Assembly (NCBI GenBank): GCA_964402175.1 | Contig: CAYOBN010000006.1 | Location: forward strand, 1-64,000 | Source of the DNA: JAWKUK01 sp964402175 | GTDB taxonomy: Bacteria; Planctomycetota; UBA1135; GCA-002686595 | DNA length: 64,000 nt | Direction: 5' to 3' | Shown here: piece by piece, positions 57,910 to 64,000 of the stretch | How the letters are laid out: every line of letters starts with the position of its first letter | Numbering within the stretch: the stretch's first letter is position 1 | The notes under the pieces: model-generated | Database searches by the model: none | What the model saw: the letters and a program-made list of their open reading frames with translations, nothing else | Told to the model about the DNA's origin: nothing | Made by a program: the position numbers and the translations under genes

Positions 57910-59522
57910 GCGGGCACCTCCTCGGCGGTGCGTTTGCGCGCGCTCGGACCGCCGCGAGAGCGCAAGAATGCGATCACGAGGGCGATCAACAGGGCCGCCC
58001 CAGGCAGCCCGTACTGGGCGAAACGGACGACCGCCACGATCGCCTCGGGGTCATCCCGCGGCAGCATCCGGAGGTCCGGATCGCGCGGCGAGACGGTGAC
58101 GCGGTGGTCGCGGTCGGTCGCCCAGTTGAACACCGCGCGCCAGAGGTCCAGGTTGTGGCGCGCGCCTGCGCTCATGAAACCGGTCGCCGTCCCGAGCACC
58201 ACGAGGCGCGTCTCGAGCTGCGCCTCGAGCGCGAGCGGGGTCGCCACGGGCGCGCTCGGCGGCGCTTGGGCCGTGGCCATGACCCCCGCGGCGCCGGTGC
58301 CCTCGATGATCTGCTCCGCGCGATCGTCGTACACCGCGTCGATCGGCGGGGTGTCCAACCACAGCGCGAGCTCGGGGTGGTACGGCGCCGCCGCGACCAC
58401 CTGGACGAGGCCCCCATCGAGCTGGCGCGCGCGACGGACGTGGTGCGACGAGAACAAGAGGAAGCCCCGCCCCGCCGCGCGGAACGGCCGCAACATCGGG
58501 TGATCGGCGAGGCCCGCCGCGGAAATGTCGAGCTGCGTGCACTGCGGACGGCCGTCGACGATCTTGCCCGTCGCCGCGTCGTACACGAAGCGCATCAGCG
58601 TGCCTTCGCTGAGCTGGATGCCGTAGGCCTCCACCAAGGCGGGCACGCTGCTGCGGCGCAGGCCCTCCGCATCGGCCGCCGCGGCGATGATCGCGCGGCC
58701 GCCGCGGGCCAGGTAGAGCTCGACCTCTTGCCGCATGGTGTCGGGCCACGCCTGGGTCGGACCCAGGATCCCGAGCACATCGACGTCCGCGGGCAGCGGC
58801 CCGTCGTCCGAGGGGTTCCAGCGCTTGATGCGGAAGCCCTCGCGCTCGAGCGCTGCGCCGAGGGCCCCCGCTTGGCCCTCGTCCTCGCTGTCGAGCACGT
58901 CGAGCTCGCCGAAGCCGAACGTGAAGTACGCGTTGAGTCGATCGCCGCGCGTGACGTCCAGCAGCGCTTCGACCAGGGCCTCCTCCGCGGTGAACGACGC
59001 CACGCTCGGCGCGATGCCCCGGCGGGGGTCCCCCAGCGTGACCTGCGCGAGCTGGCCGACGAGCGAGACGAACGTGCGGCGGTCGCCGCGCGAGACGACG
59101 AGGCCGTTCTCGAAGCCCTGGATGCGCAGCTCGAGCGCGCGCTCGGCCCACGCCTGACGGTCCGAGAGGTCGAGGACCTCGACGTCGAGCTTGCCGTCGG
59201 CTTCGTCCTGCATCAGCGCGAGCAGCGCCTCGACGCGCGCCATGAGCTCCGCCCCGAGCGCGGTGTTCGGCGGATCGAGGGGCTGGTACAGGATCTCGAC
59301 CTTCACCTTGTCGGGCAGGCGCTCGAGCGCGCCGAGCGTCGCAGTCGCGAGCGTGTTGCGCCCCGCCGCGGTCAGGTCGAAGCGCTGCCGGATCCCCGGG
59401 CGGCCGACCAGCCAGTTGACGAGCAGGACCGCGACCAGCGCGAGGGCTGCCGACAGCAACACCTGCGCACCGATACCGAGGCGCGCGAAGGCGCCGGTCC
59501 CTTGACGAGAGTTGGAGCTCAT
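57906..59522 (-). CDS. gldG: GldG-like ABC-associated protein
   Basis: 538 aa from the ATG at 59522, overlapping the permease stop (ATGA). An N-terminal span (IGAQVLLSAALALVAVLLVN) and a C-terminal span (LPGAALLIALVIAFLRSRGG) flank a periplasmic domain: RFDLTAAGRNTLATATLGAL (the 'ls.qt...L' start of GldG), VKVEILYQPLDPPNTALGAE, VLGILGPTQAWPDTMRQEVE and LARGGRAIIAAAADAEG. In Bacteroidota GldG acts with GldF in gliding; in planctomycetes the motility link is absent, so an envelope or export role is more likely. Confidence 0.88.
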   Translation of the reverse strand: MSSNSRQGTGAFARLGIGAQVLLSAALALVAVLLVNWLVGRPGIRQRFDLTAAGRNTLATATLGALERLPDKVKVEILYQPLDPPNTALGAELMARVEALLALMQDEADGKLDVEVLDLSDRQAWAERALELRIQGFENGLVVSRGDRRTFVSLVGQLAQVTLGDPRRGIAPSVASFTAEEALVEALLDVTRGDRLNAYFTFGFGELDVLDSEDEGQAGALGAALEREGFRIKRWNPSDDGPLPADVDVLGILGPTQAWPDTMRQEVELYLARGGRAIIAAAADAEGLRRSSVPALVEAYGIQLSEGTLMRFVYDAATGKIVDGRPQCTQLDISAAGLADHPMLRPFRAAGRGFLLFSSHHVRRARQLDGGLVQVVAAAPYHPELALWLDTPPIDAVYDDRAEQIIEGTGAAGVMATAQAPPSAPVATPLALEAQLETRLVVLGTATGFMSAGARHNLDLWRAVFNWATDRDHRVTVSPRDPDLRMLPRDDPEAIVAVVRFAQYGLPGAALLIALVIAFLRSRGGPSARKRTAEEVPA

Positions 59523-60307
59523 CCGCGCCACCTCCGAGCTTCGAGCGAGCGGGTCGCCAGGAAGAGGAAGAACGCGGTCCAGGAGAGGAAGAACACGATC
59601 TCCGCCGAATCGAAGATGCCGCGCTGGAAGGAGCGCTGGAAATGCCGCACCGCGTCCATGTTGGCGAGCAGACCGTCCAACTGCGCGCGCAGCTTCGCGA
59701 CGGCCTCGGCCGAACCTGCGACGAGGGGCAGGACGAGCTCCGCGAGGCGATCGCCGAAGTACGGGAGCAGCATCCACGCGACGCAGCCCGCGACCCCGAG
59801 GAACGCCGCGAGCAGCGGCGTCCCGGTCAGGGTCCCGATGAACAGCCCGAGCGCGACGAAGACCCCGGACACGAGGACGGTGCCCACGTACGTGCCGAGC
59901 ACCGCCGGCCAATCGGGCTGCCCGCCGGCCATGGCCAGCGCCACGGCGTACATCAGCGACGAGGACCACATCACCGCGAGGAACCCGACCCCCGCGACGA
60001 ACTTCCCGAACAGCACCGCTGCGTCGCTGACCGGCGCAGTGAGCAAGTACTCGAGCGTGCCGGTGCGGGTCTCCTCCGCCACGAGCCGCATCGCGAGGAG
60101 CGGCGGCAGCAACAGGAGCCAGAACCAGAAGAACCGGCCGGCCATCGCGGTCTCGAGGGTCGCGGTGACGTTGCCACCCGACTGCACGAGCACCGCGCGG
60201 AAGACCATGCCGTTGAGGAACAGCACGACGAGCAGCAGGATCCAGGCGAACGGCGCCTTGAAGAGCCCCGCGAGCTCGCGCCGCGCGATCACGAACGCGC
60301 CGCTCAT
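59519..60307 (-). CDS. gldF: ABC-2 type permease (GldF-like)
   Basis: 262 aa from the ATG at 60307. Six spans: AWILLLVVLFLNGMVFRAVL, FFWFWLLLLPPLLAMRLVAE, GTLEYLLTAPVSDAAVLFGK (the conserved EE..GTLE..L..P cytosolic loop), FLAVMWSSSLMYAVALAMAG, VLVSGVFVALGLFIGTLTG and EIVFFLSWTAFFLFLA. This is the membrane half of the exporter; both ends overlap neighbours by ATGA. Substrate unknown. Confidence 0.9.
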   Translation of the reverse strand: MSGAFVIARRELAGLFKAPFAWILLLVVLFLNGMVFRAVLVQSGGNVTATLETAMAGRFFWFWLLLLPPLLAMRLVAEETRTGTLEYLLTAPVSDAAVLFGKFVAGVGFLAVMWSSSLMYAVALAMAGGQPDWPAVLGTYVGTVLVSGVFVALGLFIGTLTGTPLLAAFLGVAGCVAWMLLPYFGDRLAELVLPLVAGSAEAVAKLRAQLDGLLANMDAVRHFQRSFQRGIFDSAEIVFFLSWTAFFLFLATRSLEARRWRG

Positions 60308-61518
60308 TGCGGCTCCCCCTCCGCCCGCGGCGGAGCGTCGACCGAGACCGGGCGCGACAGGTCGCGCGACCCGCCGCGATCGAAGGGATTCAGGCTGTAG
60401 ATCATGCGCTGCTGGGGTTCGGGCGCGGAGGCAGGTTGATTCGGCGCAGATTGCGGCGCGCTGGGTGACCCTTGCGCCGGCGGCGCAGCGGCCTGCACGG
60501 GGAGGCCGAGCGTCAGGAGCCCCCCGGAGGCGGGCGGCGCGCTCGCACTCGGGGCTGCCGCTGCGATCAAGGGCCGCTGCAGCTCCCCTTCGTCTGCGGC
60601 GCGCACGAGGCGCATGAAGAGCTCCTCGAGGGTCGGCACCACCGCCGACAGCTCGCGCACGGCCCAGCCGCGCACGAGCGCGAGCGCGCCGACGTCCTCG
60701 CGCAGGTCCCCTTCGCCCTCGATGCGGAACGCGTGGTGGATGCCGACCTTCGCGCCCACGTCGACCTTGGTCACGCCGTCGAGCGAGCGCAGCAACACCG
60801 CCGCGGCCTCGGCGTCGCCGACGACGGCTTCGAAGCGCACATGCCCGCGCTCGGCATCGACGAGCGCGCGCTGCGTGCCGTCCGCGAGCTTGCGGCCGCG
60901 GTGCACGATGATGACGCGCTCGGCGATGCTCTCGACCTCGCCGAGGATGTGGGACGACAGCAGCACCGTGTGCTCGTGCGCGAGCTCCTGGATCAAGGCC
61001 CGCACCTCGCGCCGCTGCAGGGGGTCGAGGCCGCTGGTGGGCTCGTCGAGGATCAGCACCTCGGGGTTCGGCAAGAGCGCCACCGCCAGCCCGACGCGCT
61101 GCCGGAGGCCGCGGGAGAGCTTGCCGACGAGCTGGCGCTCGCGATCGAGCACCCCGACGCGCTCGAGCACCGCCGGCACCCGCGCGCGCAGCGCAGCGCG
61201 GTCGAGGCCGTGCAGGCGCCCCTGGAAGCGCAGCATCTCGCCGACGCGCAGCTCGGGGTAGAGCGGCACCGACTCCGGCAGGTAGCCGATGCGGCGGCGC
61301 ACGGCGAGCGATTCGCGCAGCACGTCGTGGCCCGCGACCCGCAGGACCTCGGCGCGGGTCGCCGGGAGGTACCCCGTCAGGATCCGCATCGTGGTCGTCT
61401 TCCCGGCCCCGTTGGGTCCGAGGAAGCCCACGACCTCGCCGCGCTCCAGGGTGAACGAGAGGTCGTCGACGGCGGCGACGCTCCCATAACGGCGGGTGAG
61501 GTGGGCGACTTCGATCAT
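60304..61518 (-). CDS. gldA: ABC transporter ATP-binding protein (GldA-like)
   Basis: 404 aa. Residues ~1-230 are a complete ABC ATPase: GFLGPNGAGKTTTMRILTGY (Walker A), KLSRGLRQRVGLAVALLPNP (signature), EVLILDEPTSGLDPLQRREV (Walker B). The stretch ~230-310 is the usual Gld/CcmA C-terminal domain. The last ~90 residues (Ala/Pro-rich, then MIYSLNPFDRGGSRDLSRPV) are an extra disordered tail. It powers the GldF/GldG unit. TACGCT lies nine nt before the start without a ribosome-binding site. Confidence 0.92.
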   Translation of the reverse strand: MIEVAHLTRRYGSVAAVDDLSFTLERGEVVGFLGPNGAGKTTTMRILTGYLPATRAEVLRVAGHDVLRESLAVRRRIGYLPESVPLYPELRVGEMLRFQGRLHGLDRAALRARVPAVLERVGVLDRERQLVGKLSRGLRQRVGLAVALLPNPEVLILDEPTSGLDPLQRREVRALIQELAHEHTVLLSSHILGEVESIAERVIIVHRGRKLADGTQRALVDAERGHVRFEAVVGDAEAAAVLLRSLDGVTKVDVGAKVGIHHAFRIEGEGDLREDVGALALVRGWAVRELSAVVPTLEELFMRLVRAADEGELQRPLIAAAAPSASAPPASGGLLTLGLPVQAAAPPAQGSPSAPQSAPNQPASAPEPQQRMIYSLNPFDRGGSRDLSRPVSVDAPPRAEGEPQ

Positions 61519-61527
61519 CGGGCGAGG

Positions 61528-61533
61528 AGCGTA
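61528..61533 (-). promoter_or_regulatory. Putative -10 element of the gld operon
   Basis: Reads TACGCT on the coding strand, nine nt before the ATG at 61518. Same layout as other putative leaderless genes here. Confidence 0.4.
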
Positions 61534-61816
61534 GTCCGAAAGGCGCCCGGGTCAACGAAAGAACGGCGCACTGGAGGGCGTCCGCGGGGCCCCAGCCCCG
61601 TGCCCGGACCTGGCGAAACTTGGGTCGTAGGCTGGGGCCCGCGGATCGCTGGGACCTACTCAAACCCCGTGCCACGCGCAGAGCGGAGCGCTCGGAGGCC
61701 CCAGGGGCCGCTGTGGGGCCACCCGCCGGGGTCCCACGCAGCCGAGCGCGCACGGGCGACGTCGGCGGCGCACGGCAGCTGCGAGCGCTTTCGCACGGGC
61801 GGTGCCCGGGACCTGC

Positions 61817-61822
61817 TACCGT
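61817..61822 (+). promoter_or_regulatory. Putative -10 element of the TIM-barrel gene
   Basis: TACCGT lies eight nt before the ATG at 61831, with GTGCCGCC between and no Shine-Dalgarno sequence. Confidence 0.4.
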
Positions 61823-61830
61823 GTGCCGCC

Positions 61831-62814
61831 ATGCAACGAAGGGACCTCCTCGCGCGCGGCGCTGCCCTGCTGGGCGCCCCCCTCCTCACTCCGTCCGTCC
61901 TCGGCGCTGGCCAGGAGCCCCAGCAGAAGGGCGACAAGAAGGTGCCCGGGCGCCCGGTGGCGCCAGGTCAGCCCGTCCCGCCCGAGGCCCCGCGCGCGGG
62001 CCGCTTCAAGCTGCGTTATGCGCCGCACTTCGGCATGTTCCGTCACCACGCGGGCGACGACCCCGTGGACCAACTGCGCTTCATGGCGGACGAGGGCTTC
62101 ACAGCGCTCGAGGACAACGGCCTCCCTGGCCGCAGCCCCGAGGACCAAGCGCGCATCGGGCGCGCCCTCGCCGAGCTCGGGATGCAGATGGGGGTCTTCG
62201 TCGCGCACGCCGACTTCGGCGGGCAGACCTTCGTGCTGCCGCCGGAGAAGGCGCGCCCGCGCATCGAAGCCGACATGCGCCGCGCGGTCGAGGTCGCTGC
62301 GCGGGTCGGCGCGCGCTGGTGCACGGTCGTGCCGGGCTGCACGTCGAACCGTGTGCCCCTCGAGTACCAGACGGCGAACGTGATCGACAACCTGCGCTTC
62401 GCCGCAGAGATTCTGGAGCCCGCGGGCCTCGTCGCGGTCCTCGAGCCGCTCAACGCGTGGGTCGATCACCCGGGGCTCTTCTTGACCGGGATCCCGCAGG
62501 CGTACCTCGTGTGCCGCGCGGTGAACTCACCGTCGGTGAAGATCCTGGACGACCTCTATCACCAGCAGATCACCGAGGGGCACCTGATCCGGAACCTCGA
62601 CGCGGCCTGGGACGAAATCGCGTACCTGCAGGTCGGCGACAACCCCGGCCGCTGCGAACCCGGCACGGGTGAGATCCACTACCGCAACGTGTTCCGCCAC
62701 CTGCACGCGCGCGGCTTCCAGGGCATCGTCGGGATGGAGCACGGCAACGCGCAGCCCGGCAAAGCTGGCGAACGCGCTGTGATCGACGCGTACGTCGCCG
62801 CGGATGGGTTCTGA
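61831..62814 (+). CDS. Exported TIM-barrel protein, hydroxypyruvate isomerase-like
   Basis: 327 aa. MQRRDLLARGAALLGAPLLT is a Tat-like signal (RRDLL). After a Lys/Pro linker the AP-endonuclease-2/xylose-isomerase-like barrel starts at ~60: YAPHFGMFRHHAGDDPVDQL, FTALEDNGLPGRSPEDQARI, VAVLEPLNAWVDHPGLFLTG, VKILDDLYHQQITEGHLIRN, IAYLQVGDNPGRCEPGTGEI, and GIVGMEHGNAQPGK. The E, D, H and E residues of these blocks match the metal site of Hyi/OtnI-type isomerases. Planctomycetes export many such proteins for sugar breakdown. Substrate unproven. Confidence 0.85.
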   Translation: MQRRDLLARGAALLGAPLLTPSVLGAGQEPQQKGDKKVPGRPVAPGQPVPPEAPRAGRFKLRYAPHFGMFRHHAGDDPVDQLRFMADEGFTALEDNGLPGRSPEDQARIGRALAELGMQMGVFVAHADFGGQTFVLPPEKARPRIEADMRRAVEVAARVGARWCTVVPGCTSNRVPLEYQTANVIDNLRFAAEILEPAGLVAVLEPLNAWVDHPGLFLTGIPQAYLVCRAVNSPSVKILDDLYHQQITEGHLIRNLDAAWDEIAYLQVGDNPGRCEPGTGEIHYRNVFRHLHARGFQGIVGMEHGNAQPGKAGERAVIDAYVAADGF

Positions 62815-62952
62815 GCGTCTGCCGGGGCGGGGCGACACCACGGGGGCGCCTCGATCTGGGACGCGGAGGCGTCCGGCGCATGTCCACGGGCCGGTGACCG
62901 AAACCCAGGCGTTTCCTGACTTGACCGGAACTCGCCAGGGGCGTTCTCCTAA

Positions 62953-64000
62953 GTGCGTACGCCCGTTCCGCTCCTCTCCGCCCGCTCCGCCGTTCCGATG
63001 CTCCTCGCATTCGCCCTCTGCCTCGTGCCCCAGACGCCGGGGACCACGGCGACCCGAGTCACGGCGCCCGTCGCACCGTCGGCCCCGACCCCGGCCCTCC
63101 TGCGGCGCATCCGGACCTGGGACCCGGTCCTCGCCGACACACCGAACGGGCTTTTCCACGACCTCGAGCTGTGGACGGCGGACGGTCCCGAGACGTTTGG
63201 ACTGTACGTTCCCAACGTGCCGACGCTGTCGCCGACGGGCTCGGGGACGCCCTTGCTCGTGCACTTCCACACGTACGGCGGAGGCAACTTCGAGCTCATC
63301 GCGTTCGCGCGCACGATGCTGAGCGAAGCCGACGCACGCGGCTGGTACCTCATTGCGCCGAACCAGGACGTGCGCAACGCCCAGGGCCAGCGCGACGGCC
63401 GCACGTTCGGCAGCGACGAAGCGCAGCGGCGGGTGCAGGCGACGCTCGACTGGGCGCTCGCGACGCTGCCGATCGATCGCGAGCGCATCTACGGGTACGG
63501 CTTCTCGATGGGCGGCGGGGACGTGCTCTCGTACGCCGCGCAGCACCTCGATCCGGAGCGCGGCGCCTTCGCGGCCGTGATCAATCACACCGGAACCCTC
63601 GTCCTGAGCGAGGAGTGGACGCGCAACTCCCCGGTGCGGCCGCCGCTCGAAGGTGTGTTCGACGGGTCCCCGGCCGTCACGCGTTACGCGTACGACCGCG
63701 CGTCCTCCGTGGAGTTCCCCTGGTCGCCCACGCAGCCCGGTGTGTTCACCGGCGCCGGTGAACACACCGCGCGGAACCTGTTCTTCACGCCCATTCGGTC
63801 GTGGTACCACGTGAACGATCTGGCGTTCCTTCGGGCGCTCGAGTTCATGCAGGCGCTCGAGACCATCGTGCTGGACCACGAGATCGTGATCGTCCCGACT
63901 CTGCCGCCGCCGGCTTCGGGTCCGCCGATCCCGGACCACGCGTGGGAGTACCTCGACCCGCGCACGGCCTGCAACTGGTTGGAGCAGCACACCCTCCAGG
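62953..64000 (+). CDS. Secreted alpha/beta hydrolase (3' end off window)
   Basis: Open from a GTG at 62953 to the window edge (349 codons so far). The ATG at 62998 is an alternative start, giving MLLAFALCLVPQTPGTTA as a short signal. Then LLVHFHTYGGGNFELIAFAR, RGWYLIAPNQDVRNAQGQRD and RERIYGYGFSMGGGDVLSYA, with GFSMG the nucleophile elbow and an intact serine. This is a poly-beta-hydroxybutyrate-depolymerase or esterase-like fold. The catalytic Asp and His would lie around or beyond the edge. A 32-bp perfect palindrome is embedded in its coding sequence at 63738. Confidence 0.8.
   Translation, partial: MRTPVPLLSARSAVPMLLAFALCLVPQTPGTTATRVTAPVAPSAPTPALLRRIRTWDPVLADTPNGLFHDLELWTADGPETFGLYVPNVPTLSPTGSGTPLLVHFHTYGGGNFELIAFARTMLSEADARGWYLIAPNQDVRNAQGQRDGRTFGSDEAQRRVQATLDWALATLPIDRERIYGYGFSMGGGDVLSYAAQHLDPERGAFAAVINHTGTLVLSEEWTRNSPVRPPLEGVFDGSPAVTRYAYDRASSVEFPWSPTQPGVFTGAGEHTARNLFFTPIRSWYHVNDLAFLRALEFMQALETIVLDHEIVIVPTLPPPASGPPIPDHAWEYLDPRTACNWLEQHTLQ
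63738..63769. repeat. 32-bp perfect palindrome inside a gene
   Basis: 63738-63753 is the exact reverse complement of 63754-63769 (core TTCACCGGCGCCGGTGAA). It encodes PGVFTGAGEHT in the hydrolase. There is no loop, so it could form a cruciform or strong hairpin, or be a protein-binding site. Confidence 0.9.

Overview
The window is high-GC bacterial DNA that most likely comes from a planctomycete (Planctomycetota), assembled from a metagenome. The family evidence comes from four places. A secreted protein at 5214-6074 carries an extracellular domain beginning GTRYCTANPNSTG that I know mainly from planctomycetes. A TPR protein carries two RNA-polymerase alpha-CTD-like modules. A Gld-type ABC/GldG/DUF4340 operon is present. 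Secreted HEAT proteins carry a WWGFN..PYLNLR motif. Genus-level placement is not possible from sequence alone. Two 100-N gaps are flanked by exact 55-bp duplications, so they look like scaffolding artefacts of a k=55 assembly rather than real distance. A third, 10-N gap is probably real.

Layout. 1-5187: tandem array of large secreted HEAT-repeat proteins (the end of one copy plus two full copies), with co-duplicated terminator hairpins and a 296-bp identical block. 5214-10760: leftward genes, including a CxxCH haem-motif secreted protein, a serine-less alpha/beta hydrolase, an MFS-spermidine synthase fusion and a membrane-anchored helical protein. 10131-19397: leftward purM and its partner, diverging from dxr-rseP-UbiA-like-M14 peptidase and an AT-hook/winged-helix DNA-binding protein. 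19538-24272: a two-gene amidohydrolase operon in which only one of three domains keeps its metal ligands. 24432-28683: WbsX-like protein, lipoprotein MsrA, a 53-aa membrane protein and a membrane-thioredoxin-fold fusion.

28684-31570 is an accessory, decayed island. It holds a broken IS91-like transposase, a DUF3299-like fragment, a diverged repeat, and a lipoprotein interrupted by an in-frame TGA. From 31591 onward housekeeping genes return: ispA-xseB, a 49-aa ORF, two divergent polytopic proteins (one TMTC-like), cytochrome c, OsmC, SDR, S1 protein, CheC-like protein, murA, TPR-alphaCTD protein, ruvA with a phosphoserine phosphatase-aminotransferase fusion, an HExxH lipoprotein, ribD and mdh. 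Then come the mrfB/mrfA (YprB/YprA) DNA-repair pair, the gldA-gldF-gldG-DUF4340 operon, a Tat-exported TIM-barrel protein, and an alpha/beta hydrolase running off the right edge.

Operons are tight: many junctions are 4-bp ATGA, GTGA or TTGA overlaps. Several genes have a TAnnnT hexamer 6-11 nt before the start codon and no Shine-Dalgarno sequence, which suggests leaderless transcripts. I see no rRNA, tRNA or CRISPR array. I did not find one clearly new multi-gene system. The strongest candidates for follow-up are the HEAT array, the amidohydrolase pair, the two-step serine-synthesis fusion, and the TPR-alphaCTD protein behind a near-consensus promoter.
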